NCBI GenBank assembly: GCA_026129465.1
Contig: JAHCIA010000001.1
Span: 1,125,964 to 1,189,963 of the forward strand
Length of the DNA stretch: 64,000 nt
Source: Flavobacteriales bacterium
GTDB taxonomy: Bacteria; Bacteroidota; Bacteroidia; Flavobacteriales_F; PHOS-HE28
Direction of reading: 5' to 3'
Shown here: piece by piece, positions 29,000 through 38,329 of the stretch
Position numbering within the stretch: the stretch's first letter is position 1
Layout of the letters: every line of letters starts with the position of its first letter
Notes under the pieces: model-generated
Seen by the model: only the letters and a program-made list of their open reading frames with translations
Database searches by the model: none
What the model was told of the DNA's origin: nothing
Program-made: the position numbers and the translations under genes

Positions 29000-30340
29000 A
29001 TGAACGCCCTGCGCACCCTGCTCCTCGGTCTGGTCCTCCCGGCCATCTTTCCTGTCAAGGCTTTCGGCCAGGACCTGGTGGTGGACCTGTCCTTCAACCC
29101 GGGTGGGACCAACTTCGCGGGGGGGCTGGGTGTCTTGACCCTCGCGCTGCAGCCCGATGGGAAGATCCTGTGCGGGGGCTTCTACCAGGTCTACAACGGG
29201 GTCCCGCGCACGGGCATCTGCCGGCTGCACCCGGATGGCACGCTGGACCTGCCCTTCGATCCGGTGCTCAACTCCTCGGCCTGTCCGGCGGTTTTCGTGC
29301 AGACCAACGGCCATATCCTCATCGGTGGCGGCTTCACTGTTGTGGATGGTGAATTGCATACGGGTCTCGCCCGGCTGGACCCCTTTGGCAATGTGGACCA
29401 GTCGTTCCTGTCGCAGGCCGCCGGGAAGTTCCACACCGTGGCCGTTGCGCCGAACGGCCGGGTGTTCGGTGGCGGCACCATCTCCTCTCCGATGGCCGGA
29501 TACGTGGTGCTCTATGCCGACGGTGGCCTCAACACACAGCCGCCGGTATCGTCCGCCGATCAACAGGTGTTGCAACCGGACGGCCGGATCCTGGTCGGTT
29601 CCCGCGACTGGCCCTACCTCTTCCGCATGGAGCAGGATGGTTTCCTGGATCCCACCTTCAGCTCCTCGATCACCACCGCCTTCGATGGTGTATTGGCGCT
29701 GCACCTGATGGCGGACGGACGTGCCATGATCGGTGGTGGCTTCTCCGCCGTGGATGGCCAGCCCCGGTCGCGGATCGCCCGTGTCAGCAGCACCGGTTCG
29801 CTGGACCCCTCCTTCGATCCCGGAACGGGCTTCGATCAGGACGTGACCGCCATCGAAGAACTCCCCGACGGTGACTTGCTGGTGGCCGGTTGGTTCACCA
29901 GCTACAACGGCGTGGCGCTCAATGGCAGCCTGGTCAGGCTTGCTCCGGATGGTGCACTGGTGACGAGCTATGCGGCCAGCAACATCCTGGATATCCAGCT
30001 CCAGCCGGATGGCAAGGTCCTCCTCTCCGGTGGTGTGATCTCCTTCAATGGCACACAGCGCAGTGGCATCATGCGCCTGATGCCCGACCCCGGCACCGGC
30101 ATGAGCGAGGCTGCCTTGGGCGCTCTGAAGGTGTGGCCCAACCCGGTTTCGCACGTCCTGCATCTCGCCGGCATCGAGGGTCCGTATCGATACGTGGTGC
30201 TGGATGGCATGGGGCGTACAGTGCTGACCGGATCGGGTGCCGGCACTGCACTGTATGCAGGCACATTGCCTGTCGGTGCATACACCTTGGAAGTCCGGGA
30301 TGCGCGCGGTGTCCGGCGTGCTCGGATCATCAAAGCTTGA
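29000..30340 (+). CDS. delta-60 repeat propeller protein with T9SS sorting domain
   Basis: 446 residues. Signal peptide 1-24 (ends AFGQ). Five or more repeats of about 50-60 residues follow, each with 'LQPDGKIL.GG.F..YNG' and 'LDPSFDPGTGF' (for example LALQPDGKILCGGFYQVYNG near 47-66), the delta-60 pattern that predicts a beta-propeller. The C-terminal 75 residues are a T9SS type A sorting domain (LKVWPNPVSHVLHLAG, then VLDGMGRTVL and ARIIKA). A surface or released protein with unknown ligand. The start was set at MNALRTLLL, directly before the signal peptide. Confidence 0.88.
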   Translation: MNALRTLLLGLVLPAIFPVKAFGQDLVVDLSFNPGGTNFAGGLGVLTLALQPDGKILCGGFYQVYNGVPRTGICRLHPDGTLDLPFDPVLNSSACPAVFVQTNGHILIGGGFTVVDGELHTGLARLDPFGNVDQSFLSQAAGKFHTVAVAPNGRVFGGGTISSPMAGYVVLYADGGLNTQPPVSSADQQVLQPDGRILVGSRDWPYLFRMEQDGFLDPTFSSSITTAFDGVLALHLMADGRAMIGGGFSAVDGQPRSRIARVSSTGSLDPSFDPGTGFDQDVTAIEELPDGDLLVAGWFTSYNGVALNGSLVRLAPDGALVTSYAASNILDIQLQPDGKVLLSGGVISFNGTQRSGIMRLMPDPGTGMSEAALGALKVWPNPVSHVLHLAGIEGPYRYVVLDGMGRTVLTGSGAGTALYAGTLPVGAYTLEVRDARGVRRARIIKA

Positions 30341-30841
30341 TCAGCGCCGCACCGCGTAGATCCACTCGTCCTCCACCCTGCCGTACTTGATGAGCGTGCC
30401 GATGAGCTTCGCTTCGAGCGTAAAGCCCGCCTTCTCCAGTGCTTTCTGCGAGGCGATGTTGCCGCCGAATGGTGTGGCGTAGATCCGCGTCACTTCCGGA
30501 AAGGTGTCAAAGCCCAATTGGACCATCTGCCGGATGGCCTCCGTCATGATGCCTTTGCCCCGGTGTTGCCTCGCCAGCCAATAGCCCAGCTCCATGTTCC
30601 GCCGCCAGAGGTCCGGTTTCGGATGCAGACCGATGGCACCCGCGCATGCGCCATCCACTTCGATACAGCGCCGGAGTGGAGGGCTCTTCATGGCCTCTGC
30701 GATGAAGGCACGGCCGTGTTCCTCGGTGTACGGATGCGGGAAGGCGTCGGTGAGCATGGCCGCCACAGTGGGGTCGTTGGCCTGCCTCACCAATGCGGGG
30801 AGGTCATCGTAGCGGAATGGACGAAGAGAAAAGATCGGCAC
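30341..30841 (-). CDS. GNAT-family N-acetyltransferase
   Basis: 166 residues from a GTG (VPIFSLRPFR). The RimJ/RimL-like GNAT fold is evident: MELGYWLARQHRGKGIMTEA (about 84-103), where QHRGKG is the acetyl-CoA pyrophosphate loop, then RIYATPFGGNIASQKALEKA and GF, the motif B region. Target could be a protein N-terminus or a small amine. An ATG start at 30907 would add a 22-residue segment without GNAT similarity; TATCCTTG four bases before the GTG supports the chosen start. The gene converges with the upstream T9SS-cargo gene, their stops adjoining. Confidence 0.82.
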   Translation of the reverse strand: MPIFSLRPFRYDDLPALVRQANDPTVAAMLTDAFPHPYTEEHGRAFIAEAMKSPPLRRCIEVDGACAGAIGLHPKPDLWRRNMELGYWLARQHRGKGIMTEAIRQMVQLGFDTFPEVTRIYATPFGGNIASQKALEKAGFTLEAKLIGTLIKYGRVEDEWIYAVRR

Positions 30842-30845
30842 GGGA

Positions 30846-30853
30846 CAAGGATA
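30846..30853 (-). promoter_or_regulatory. -7 box, near-leaderless promoter
   Basis: Minus-strand TATCCTTG, four bases before the GTG start of the acetyltransferase. Confidence 0.4.
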
Positions 30854-30912
30854 AACATGTGCATCCGGACTTAGCTTTCGGGGGCCGACGCACCAGTGCC
30901 GACACACCCGCC

Positions 30913-32412
30913 ATGGATCGGGTCTTCACCTTCGCGCTGCTTGGTCTGTTCGCCCCCAGCGTTCATGCACAGTCCCCTGAGAGCCACCAGTTGGGCAACA
31001 GCGCCTACCTGCGCCTGTCGCCCCTCGCGGGTGGCGGCCACCTGATCCTGTCGGAGCGCCGCTTCGGCATAGACAGCAGCCATGCCCAGGTGCTGCTCGT
31101 GGATGCCGGTTGGAACGTCACCCCGTTGGCGGCCCGCCGCTTCCAATATCCGCTCTGGTACATGTTCGATGCCGCACCCATCCCCACGGGCATGGTGGTC
31201 TCCGGCGCCCTGACCAGTGGCAGCATACCGCAACTGCACGCCGTGGACATGGATGGCTCGCTGGCCTGGGTCACAGGCTTCGCGGGCATGCAGCATTCGC
31301 AGCATCGCATCGCCATGCTTTTCTCCGAAGGCCCTGCCATCTACGGGTACACCAGTCAGGATGGCTTCTTCGGCAGCGGCATGTACCGTGTGGAGGCCGA
31401 GCAGACGGGCACTTCGTTCGCTTTCCGCTTGACCACGGTGAGCAACACACAGTTCAGGTTCTACTCCGGTGCCATGGCAGGAACGCCCGCGGAGCACGTG
31501 CTGGGCGGTTCGATCAGGAACACGGGCACCAATGACTACGACGCGTTGCTCGGGCACTTCGATGCCAGCGGCGCCACCTGGATGAAACGGCTCGATCTGG
31601 GCGCACCGGTCTCGGGCATTGAACAGGTGTCCGGCGTGGTGCGCATGACCAATGGCGAACATGCCTGGGCATTGATGGCCAGCGGGTCACCGGCACGCGG
31701 ATACTTCCTGCGCATGGACATGGATGGCAACCCCCTGGCTGGCGCGGTGATCGAGGATCCCGCCGGCATCTACCTCGCCGCCATCATACAACTCGACGAT
31801 GGCAGCCTCTTGCTGTCGGGCTCCAGAGGCAACACACCGATCCTGATCCGGTTGACCGACACGGGAAGCCTCATCTCCACCATGGAATGTTCCAACTGCA
31901 CGACCGGCGGGATCGGCAGGTTCCAGCGCGACGCCGCCGGTGACCTCATCGCATCGGGCAGTTCGGTCATATTCGTTCTCAGCGCGGACGGTGAGGCCTG
32001 CGGTTATGTGCCCAACAACACGGTCACCTCCTCCCCGTACTCGCCTGCCTTCGTGGATCTGGCGCCCGTGAACAACCTGACACCTACGGTGACGACCACG
32101 GACCTGATCATGTTGGAACGCGATCCCGTGGGAAGCATCGCCCAGGTATGCGGCGCCACCGGCATCCAGGAGGCATCGGGTCGGTCCACGCTCGCCGCCT
32201 ATCCGGTGCCGTGCGGGGATCGCCTCTGGTTGGGCACGCCGGGTGAAGTGGCGCGGAACGAGTGGGTCGTGGTCCATGACCTTTCCGGGGCCTTGGTGGC
32301 CGACCAGGGGTATGGCGATGGCCTTGATGTACGAAGCCTGGCTCCCGGCATGTACGTGGCCGTATTGCCACGCCTTTCGCAGCGGGCCTTGTTCATGCGG
32401 GCGGCCGATTAG
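30913..32412 (+). CDS. secreted protein with T9SS sorting domain
   Basis: 499 residues. Signal peptide 1-19 (SVHAQ). The middle is made of beta-rich repeats with 'LDDGSLLLSGSRGNTPILIR', 'DAAGDLIASGSSVIF' and similar, likely a propeller. The last 80 residues look like a T9SS type A sorting domain: STLAAYPVPCGDRLWLG, VVVHDLSGALVADQ, LAPGMYVAVL. It should therefore leave the cell via the T9SS. Starts are divergent from the acetyltransferase with about 70 bases between. No enzymatic motif seen. The function is not known. Confidence 0.75.
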   Translation: MDRVFTFALLGLFAPSVHAQSPESHQLGNSAYLRLSPLAGGGHLILSERRFGIDSSHAQVLLVDAGWNVTPLAARRFQYPLWYMFDAAPIPTGMVVSGALTSGSIPQLHAVDMDGSLAWVTGFAGMQHSQHRIAMLFSEGPAIYGYTSQDGFFGSGMYRVEAEQTGTSFAFRLTTVSNTQFRFYSGAMAGTPAEHVLGGSIRNTGTNDYDALLGHFDASGATWMKRLDLGAPVSGIEQVSGVVRMTNGEHAWALMASGSPARGYFLRMDMDGNPLAGAVIEDPAGIYLAAIIQLDDGSLLLSGSRGNTPILIRLTDTGSLISTMECSNCTTGGIGRFQRDAAGDLIASGSSVIFVLSADGEACGYVPNNTVTSSPYSPAFVDLAPVNNLTPTVTTTDLIMLERDPVGSIAQVCGATGIQEASGRSTLAAYPVPCGDRLWLGTPGEVARNEWVVVHDLSGALVADQGYGDGLDVRSLAPGMYVAVLPRLSQRALFMRAAD

Positions 32413-32447
32413 GTTGTGCCCGCCGGCCGGCCATGGGCCGAAGCTCC

Positions 32448-34601
32448 TCAGTATTTCGGCGTGAAGCCCACGTTCTTCCAGAAGAAGCCCCACTGGTCCG
32501 CCTGCTCCTCGATGATCTTGCTGGTGGGCTTGCCAGCACCGTGGCCGGCCTGCACGTCCACACGGATCAGCACCGGGTTCGGGCCTTGGTGCGCGGCCTG
32601 CAACGCACTGATGAACTTGAAGCTGTGCGCCGGCACCACGCGGTCATCGTGGTCGGCGGTCATCACCAGGGTGGCGGGGTAGGCGGTGCCGGGCTTGATG
32701 TTGTGCAGCGGTGAGTAGGCCTTGAGGTACACGAATTCCTCGGGGCTGTTGTCCGCATTGCCGTACTCGGGCGTCCAGCCGAAGCCCGCGGTGAACTTCT
32801 GGAAGCGCAGCATGTCCAGCACGCCCACCACGGGAAAGGCCACCTGGAACAGTTCGGGGCGCTGCGTCATCACGGCGCCCACGAGCAGTCCGCCGTTGCT
32901 GCCACCCATGATGCCGAGCTTCCCCTTGCTGGTGTACTTCTCCTTCACCAGGTATTCCGCCGCGGCGATGAAGTCGTCGAACACATTCTGCTTCTTCTCC
33001 TTCATCCCGGCCTGGTGCCAGTCCTCGCCATACTCGCCGCCGCCGCGCAGGTTGGCCATGGCGTACACCCCGCCCTGTTCCAACAACAGCATGCGGCTCA
33101 CACTGAAACTCGGGCTCAGGCTGATGTTGAAACCGCCATAGGCATACAACAGCGTGGGATTCCCGCCGTCCAGCTTCAGACCCTTCTTATGGGTGATGAA
33201 CATGGGCACCCGCGTACCATCCTTGCTCGGGTAGAACACCTGCTTCGTCTCGAACTGGTCGGGATCGAACTTCAGTTCCGGCCTGAAGTAGATCTCGCTC
33301 TTGCCGGTGGCGATGTCGTACTTGTAGATGGTCCCGGGGTCCGTGAAATCGGTGTAGCTGTAAAAGGTGTAGGTGTAGTCGCGCCGGCCGCCGAAACCAC
33401 CCGCGCTGCCCAGTCCCGGCAGTTCGATCTCGCGCTCGTTGGTGCCATCGGGGTCGTAGCGGTAGATGCGGGTGGTCACATCCTTCAGGTAGTCGGCGAA
33501 GAGCTGCCCGCCGCAAAGACCGGCGCTCTCCAGCAGTTGGTCCTTGTGCGGTAGCACGTCCACCCAGTGTTCCTTGGCGGGTTTGGCGGGGTCCACGGCC
33601 ACCAAGCGGTAGTTGGGTGCGTCCACGTTGGTCCGTACCAGCAACCGGTCGCGCTTGTGGTCGTAGTCCATGATGCCGGTCTTGAAGTCGAAGCCCTGTT
33701 GCAAGGGCACCCAGGCCGTGCCCTGCTTCGGCAAACCGCCCTTGCGCAGGTCGTGGTAGTATTGCTCGTAGCCATCGGTGCCGGTGCTGATGCGCAACGT
33801 GGCGAACTCCTCCCCTTCGGTGACGCCCACGCCCACGTAACGGTCCGGGTTCCGTTCGTCCTTGTACACCAGGATGTCAGCGCTTTGGGGGGTGCCCACC
33901 TGGTGGTAGTACACCATCTGCCCCAGGCTGGCGACGCTGAGCTTGCTGCCCTTCGTCACCGCCGGGAATCGGCTGTAGAAGAAGCCGTCCTTGTACCAAC
34001 TGGCACCACTGAATTTCACCCACTCCAGCTTGTCGTCCAACTTGGTCATGGTGCCCAGGTCCCAGATCTCGAACTCCTGCCAGTCGCTGCCGGCACGCTG
34101 CACATTCACCACCATGTAGCGGCGGTCCAGGCTGGCGCCACTGAGGTTGATGCTGGTGGTGCCCGCCGGATCGACCGCGTTGGGGTCGATGAAGACCTGG
34201 TCCTCGCCATCGAGGCCCTTGCGCACGTAGATGACGTACTGGTTCTGCAGGCCACTGTTGCGGTACTGGAAGTATAGGTCGCCCACGCGGACCGGCGCAC
34301 TGACTTTCGCATAGTCATAGAGTTCCTCGAAGCGCTTGGCGATGCCGTCCCGAAAAGGGATGTCGTTCAGCCAGGCCTGCGTCACCTCGTTCTGCCGCCG
34401 CACCCAGTCGGCGGTCTCCTCGGTGGTGTCGTTCTCCAGCCAGCGGTAGGGATCGGGCACCCAGGTGCCGTGGAGGGTGTCACCGGCGGTGGGGTCCTGC
34501 CGGGTTTCGGGATATTGGATGGTGGTCACTTCGGCGGGCTCCGTGCCACAGGCATTGATCAACATGGCGAGCGGGGCGGCAAAGATGAAAGGTCTGCGCA
34601 T
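32448..34601 (-). CDS. prolyl oligopeptidase, probable lipoprotein
   Basis: 717 residues from MRRPFIFAAP; an ATG five codons upstream is possible. The signal peptide ends LINAC, a lipobox-like site. A seven-bladed propeller (about 80-430) precedes the alpha/beta-hydrolase domain. Catalytic residues of the S9A family are visible: Ser in GGSNGG (about 555), Asp in TADHDDRVVP (about 640) and His in AGHGAGKP (about 675). The N-terminal YPETRQD and YRWLEND match prolyl endopeptidases. It cleaves short peptides after proline, here probably in the periplasm or outer membrane. Confidence 0.92.
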   Translation of the reverse strand: MRRPFIFAAPLAMLINACGTEPAEVTTIQYPETRQDPTAGDTLHGTWVPDPYRWLENDTTEETADWVRRQNEVTQAWLNDIPFRDGIAKRFEELYDYAKVSAPVRVGDLYFQYRNSGLQNQYVIYVRKGLDGEDQVFIDPNAVDPAGTTSINLSGASLDRRYMVVNVQRAGSDWQEFEIWDLGTMTKLDDKLEWVKFSGASWYKDGFFYSRFPAVTKGSKLSVASLGQMVYYHQVGTPQSADILVYKDERNPDRYVGVGVTEGEEFATLRISTGTDGYEQYYHDLRKGGLPKQGTAWVPLQQGFDFKTGIMDYDHKRDRLLVRTNVDAPNYRLVAVDPAKPAKEHWVDVLPHKDQLLESAGLCGGQLFADYLKDVTTRIYRYDPDGTNEREIELPGLGSAGGFGGRRDYTYTFYSYTDFTDPGTIYKYDIATGKSEIYFRPELKFDPDQFETKQVFYPSKDGTRVPMFITHKKGLKLDGGNPTLLYAYGGFNISLSPSFSVSRMLLLEQGGVYAMANLRGGGEYGEDWHQAGMKEKKQNVFDDFIAAAEYLVKEKYTSKGKLGIMGGSNGGLLVGAVMTQRPELFQVAFPVVGVLDMLRFQKFTAGFGWTPEYGNADNSPEEFVYLKAYSPLHNIKPGTAYPATLVMTADHDDRVVPAHSFKFISALQAAHQGPNPVLIRVDVQAGHGAGKPTSKIIEEQADQWGFFWKNVGFTPKY

Positions 34602-34702
34602 GGTCTGTCCTGCCATTCGTTGCGGCAGGCGCCGAAGCTATGAAGCGCGGAGACCGGCGACGGCGGGGTCTCCACCTGCGGTGAAAGTTGTGACGAATGG
34701 GA

Positions 34703-36034
34703 TCAGGCGCGCTTGCGGCGTTCCACGGACACCGTGGTGAGCTCGTACACCGTGCCACCACCCTCCAGCAGGGCCACGCTCGCATCCAGCTGGCCCGCCA
34801 GCGTATGGATAAGCTCGATGCCCAGGCTGTTGGGGCGTTCCCAACGCGAACGATCGGGCAGGCCCACACCGTCGTCGCCGATGCGCAAGGTGAGGCCCCG
34901 GGCCATGTCGCCGGTGAAGTGGACCAGGATGGTCCCTTCCTGCCGCCCCTTGAAGGCGTACTTCAGCGCGTTGGACAGGATCTCGGTGATGAGCAGCCCC
35001 AGGGGTATCAAGGTGTCCACGCCCAGGGTCCCCGCTTCGATGCGGATGTCGAGCTTCAACCGGATGTCGATGGTGTAGGCGTGGCAGAGGTCGCGCACCA
35101 GCTGGTCCAGGTAGCTGGTGACATCGATGTTCGAGAGGTCCTTGCTGAGGTAGGTCTGTTCATGCACCAGCGCCATGGCGCCCACGCGGTTGATGCATTC
35201 GTTGAAGAGTTCGGCCGTGTGCGCATCGCCCACCTTGTCCATCTGGAAGCGGATCAGGCTCTTGACGATCTGCAGGTTGTTCTTCACCCGGTGGTGGATC
35301 TCCTTCAGCATCACCTCCTTCTCCTCCTTGCTCAGCATGGTCTCGCGCAGTTCCTGGTTGGTGCGCACCAGGTCATGGCGGGTGGCCTCCAGTTGTGCGG
35401 CGCGTTGTGAGCTCTCCAGCAGCAGGTTGTTGCTCACCCCCACCAGCCAGGCGAATACCATGGCGAAGAGACAGGCGAGCGTGAGCATCACCTGGGCCTT
35501 GTCCCATTTGGCGGAAAGCACATTGACATGGGTCCCGAGACCTTTCTCATGCACCTGCCGGGAAGTGTGCTCCACCACCTTCTGGGCGCGTTGCACCATG
35601 AACTGGGTGATGATGCCGCCCTTGCGCTGTTCGCTCCAGGCGCTTTCGTCGGCCAGCATGTGGTGATGCAGGGAGTCGGCCTGGTGCAGCACCCGTCCGA
35701 TGGCGGCCGGCATCTCGTCGATGCCCGGGGCGCCCGGGTAGCGCTGTTCGATGGCCCGCACGCGGTCCCGAACGCGCGCCAGTTCGGTTTCCCAATGGGA
35801 GCTACCGGTGCCGGCGTCAACCCGCTGCACCAGACCGAGCTGGTGCAGGGCCTCATTCAGCCGGCCCAGATCGTCCAGCAGCCGCAATTCATGTGCGATG
35901 CGCGATTGCACCTGCCGGGCGCTGGACACGAGACCCACACCGGAAGCGATGAAGACCACCGCCACCACCGAGGCCAGCAGGGGCCATTTCCACCACGAAC
36001 GCCACTTGAGCTTGTTGGACACGGCCCCTTTCAA
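34703..36034 (-). CDS. HisKA_2-type sensor histidine kinase
   Basis: 443 residues. Membrane helices at about 17-36 and 182-203 enclose a periplasmic helical sensor. A coiled linker (LEATRHDLVRTNQELRETML) leads to the HisKA_2 dimerisation region with the phosphoacceptor in KEIHHRVKNNLQIVKSL (His247-248). An HATPase_c domain follows: LITEILSNALKYAF (N box), IGDDGVGLPD (G1), NSLGIELIHTLAGQL, and TVYELT. The target response regulator is not next to it; two lone regulators lie at 38330 and 38712. Confidence 0.88.
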   Translation of the reverse strand: MKGAVSNKLKWRSWWKWPLLASVVAVVFIASGVGLVSSARQVQSRIAHELRLLDDLGRLNEALHQLGLVQRVDAGTGSSHWETELARVRDRVRAIEQRYPGAPGIDEMPAAIGRVLHQADSLHHHMLADESAWSEQRKGGIITQFMVQRAQKVVEHTSRQVHEKGLGTHVNVLSAKWDKAQVMLTLACLFAMVFAWLVGVSNNLLLESSQRAAQLEATRHDLVRTNQELRETMLSKEEKEVMLKEIHHRVKNNLQIVKSLIRFQMDKVGDAHTAELFNECINRVGAMALVHEQTYLSKDLSNIDVTSYLDQLVRDLCHAYTIDIRLKLDIRIEAGTLGVDTLIPLGLLITEILSNALKYAFKGRQEGTILVHFTGDMARGLTLRIGDDGVGLPDRSRWERPNSLGIELIHTLAGQLDASVALLEGGGTVYELTTVSVERRKRA

Positions 36035-36055
36035 CGGGGGCCTTGGCCATGGGTT

Positions 36056-36616
36056 TCAAGGCTCGATGCCCGCTCGGATGCGCGCCTCGAAGGTCTGTAG
36101 GAGCTGATTGATGCGCTGCATGGCCAGGACCTTCAGCTCGCCATGCACGCGCGCCGTGGTGGTGCGCCCCATGCCCTGCACCCGTTGCGCGGGCAATTCA
36201 CCTGTGGTCAGCGTGCCCACATGCACCCCGCCCCGGTGCGCGGACCGATTGCCGGTATGGACCAGTTCGGTCACCATCACACGGCATTCCCCGGCCTTGG
36301 TCCGCACCACCACGCGGTAGGCCACCGTGCCCATGGTCTCCTCCCGAAGCGTGAGCATCTCCGAGCGGAAATTTATCCGGGCCTGCCCCTCGAGTATACC
36401 GGCCTCGCGGTCATTGCGGCGCATGGCGGCACCCGGTTCCCTGCCGAAGGTCCAGGTCCAGGCCTCCGCCGCGCGATCGTGCAGCTGCACGGCATTCAGC
36501 GGGAAGCTCATGTCGCGGCTGAACGACAGGGCCTGCCCGCCATATTCCGCGGGCTGCTGCCCCATGGCAGGACCCGAGAGAACCAAGGCCACCAGGACCG
36601 CTGGCATGCGCGACAT
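36056..36616 (-). CDS. secreted DUF4468-like protein
   Basis: 186 residues from MSRMPAVLVA, which begins a signal peptide (ends AMGQQ, about residue 20). The segment VAYRVVVRTKAGECRVMVTE (about 107-126), with preceding GQARINFRSEM, matches the shape of DUF4468-type periplasmic proteins of Bacteroidota (TBP-like fold, beta strands then helix). A helix at the C-terminus (LAMQRINQLLQTFEARIRAG) ends the protein. Function unknown. It lies upstream of the histidine kinase on the same strand (21 bases), so they may be co-transcribed. Confidence 0.6.
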   Translation of the reverse strand: MSRMPAVLVALVLSGPAMGQQPAEYGGQALSFSRDMSFPLNAVQLHDRAAEAWTWTFGREPGAAMRRNDREAGILEGQARINFRSEMLTLREETMGTVAYRVVVRTKAGECRVMVTELVHTGNRSAHRGGVHVGTLTTGELPAQRVQGMGRTTTARVHGELKVLAMQRINQLLQTFEARIRAGIEP

Positions 36617-36654
36617 GGCGCGCAAGTTAGCCGCCCGCCCACCATACGTGCCGC

Positions 36655-36662
36655 TACCTTTG
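36655..36662 (+). promoter_or_regulatory. -7 box of the NYN gene
   Basis: TACCTTTG, perfect TAnnTTTG match, 21 bases before the ATG; followed by C, as in the extended TAnnTTTGC element. Confidence 0.55.
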
Positions 36663-36683
36663 CCCCCATCCAACCATCGGTCC

Positions 36684-37619
36684 ATGAGCATGCAGCAATG
36701 GCCCCCCCGCGCCCTGAAAGTGGGGATCTTCTATGACGGCAGCTATTTCACCCACGTCAGCAACTATTACAACTATGTCCACCCCCACCGTCGCCGCATC
36801 CACATCGGAGGCCTTCACGACCTGGTCAAACACCTGATCGCCGAACGCGAGGGCACCAAAGCCAGCCTCTGCCACATCATCGACGCGCACTTCTTCCGCG
36901 GCCGGTTCACGGCCCGCGACGCGAACGAGAAACCCAATCAGCTCTACTACGATCGGGTGTTCGACGATGTGCTGATGTACAACGGCGTGCAGACGCATTA
37001 CCTGCCCGTGAAGGACCTGCAGGGCCGCAAGCGCGAAAAGGGCATCGACGTGCTGATGGCGCTGGAGACCTTCGAGCTCTGCATGCACAAGCGCTACGAC
37101 CTGGTGGCCCTGGTGGCCAGCGACGGTGACCATGTGCCACTGGTGCGCAAGCTCCACGCTTTGGGCTGCAAGACCATGCTGCTGGGCTGGGACTTCGAAT
37201 TCACCGACCAGACGACCGGCGAGCTGCAGACCACCAAGACCAGCATCGACCTGTGGAACGAGGTGAGCTATCCGATGGACATGCACGACCTGATCGAGGA
37301 GGGGCTGAAGGAGGATGATGAACTGGTGCGCGAGCTTTTCGTCCAGCGCGTGGAACGTGAGCCGGAGCAGATCCCATTCGACACGATGCTGTCCGAGCCG
37401 ATGGACGACACGCGCCACCGCAGCACGATCATGAGCCTGATGAACGGTTACGGCTTCATCCGCTTCCCGGACAACAACCTGTTCTTCCGCCACGAGGACC
37501 TCACGGACGTGGCTTTCGAGGACCTGCACGTGAATGACGAAGTGGAGTTCCAGGTGGCCATGAACAACAAGGGCCAGCGTGTGGCACGCAGCATCACCCT
37601 GGTGCCGGTGATGGGCTGA
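36684..37619 (+). CDS. NYN-domain (LabA-like) protein with cold-shock-like C-terminus
   Basis: 311 residues. KVGIFYDGSYFTHVS (about 12-26), EKGIDVLMALETFELC (about 114-129) and LVALVASDGDHVPLVRKL (about 136-153) supply the Asp residues of a NYN (PIN-like, LabA/DUF88) ribonuclease fold. The last 70 residues (IMSLMNGYGFIRFPDNNLFF, with FRHEDL and VARSITLV) look like a cold-shock/OB domain. The pair suggests an RNA-processing enzyme guided by nucleic-acid binding. LOTUS domains often partner NYN domains in other proteins, and a LOTUS gene is at 22104. A perfect promoter box lies 21 bases upstream. Confidence 0.82.
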   Translation: MSMQQWPPRALKVGIFYDGSYFTHVSNYYNYVHPHRRRIHIGGLHDLVKHLIAEREGTKASLCHIIDAHFFRGRFTARDANEKPNQLYYDRVFDDVLMYNGVQTHYLPVKDLQGRKREKGIDVLMALETFELCMHKRYDLVALVASDGDHVPLVRKLHALGCKTMLLGWDFEFTDQTTGELQTTKTSIDLWNEVSYPMDMHDLIEEGLKEDDELVRELFVQRVEREPEQIPFDTMLSEPMDDTRHRSTIMSLMNGYGFIRFPDNNLFFRHEDLTDVAFEDLHVNDEVEFQVAMNNKGQRVARSITLVPVMG

Positions 37620-37625
37620 TGCCGG

Positions 37626-38321
37626 TCAGGCGGACGGCAGACGCAGGATGAATTCGGTGCCGGTGCCGGGTCCGCCGCTGTGGGCTTCCAATGAGCCATG
37701 CTGCGCCTGGGCGTATTGCCGGGCGCGGGCCAGGGTGCCCCTGCCCTGCGGCTCACCATCGGTGCTGCGGCTCTTGAGCATGGCGTAGCGCACGAACAGG
37801 TCGCGCAGGTCGTCGGCGTCCAGGCCAACACCTTCATCGCGCACGCGCAGGGTGGCGGCTGCCGCATCGCCGGAGAGTGAAACATGGATGGAAGTCCCGC
37901 GCGGGGAGAACTTCGAGGCGTTCGAGAGCAGGGCTGAGATGATCGTACCCAGATGGTGTGCGTCGCCGGCCACGGTCACGTACCCGTCGATATCGAGTCG
38001 CACTTGCTGTTCTTTCCGGCTGAATCGGTGCTCCAGGTCGTCCACGCACCGGCGCAGGAGCGCGGACAGGTCCAACGGCTTCAGGTCCAATTGTCCGGGA
38101 CCGCGGTCCACGCCCAGATCGTCGAGCAGTTGTTCCACCTCGCGCAGGGCCTTGAAGTATTGCCGTTCCGCGAAGACCCGCAGTTCCGGTTCCGATGCCT
38201 GCCCATCACCCAGGTGGTCCAGCACCTGCTTGAGCCCGGCGAGGCGATTGCGCAGGTCGTGCGCGAAGCGGTGCAATCGTTCGGCCGTGCCCGGGCCTGC
38301 TTTGTCCAGCGGACCGTCCAT
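37626..38321 (-). CDS. histidine kinase core without sensor domain
   Basis: 231 residues from MDGPLDKAGP. RFAHDLRNRLAGLK carries the likely phosphoacceptor His21; SALLSNASKFSP is the N box and VRDEGVGLD the G1 box. The G2 region is replaced by GRGTLARARQYAQ and the protein ends GTGTEFILRLPS. There is no membrane segment or sensory domain, so it is cytosolic and receives input elsewhere, perhaps from the neighbouring regulators. It starts eight bases after a response regulator gene and completes a three-gene unit. Confidence 0.8.
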   Translation of the reverse strand: MDGPLDKAGPGTAERLHRFAHDLRNRLAGLKQVLDHLGDGQASEPELRVFAERQYFKALREVEQLLDDLGVDRGPGQLDLKPLDLSALLRRCVDDLEHRFSRKEQQVRLDIDGYVTVAGDAHHLGTIISALLSNASKFSPRGTSIHVSLSGDAAAATLRVRDEGVGLDADDLRDLFVRYAMLKSRSTDGEPQGRGTLARARQYAQAQHGSLEAHSGGPGTGTEFILRLPSA

Positions 38322-38329
38322 CGGTGGCC

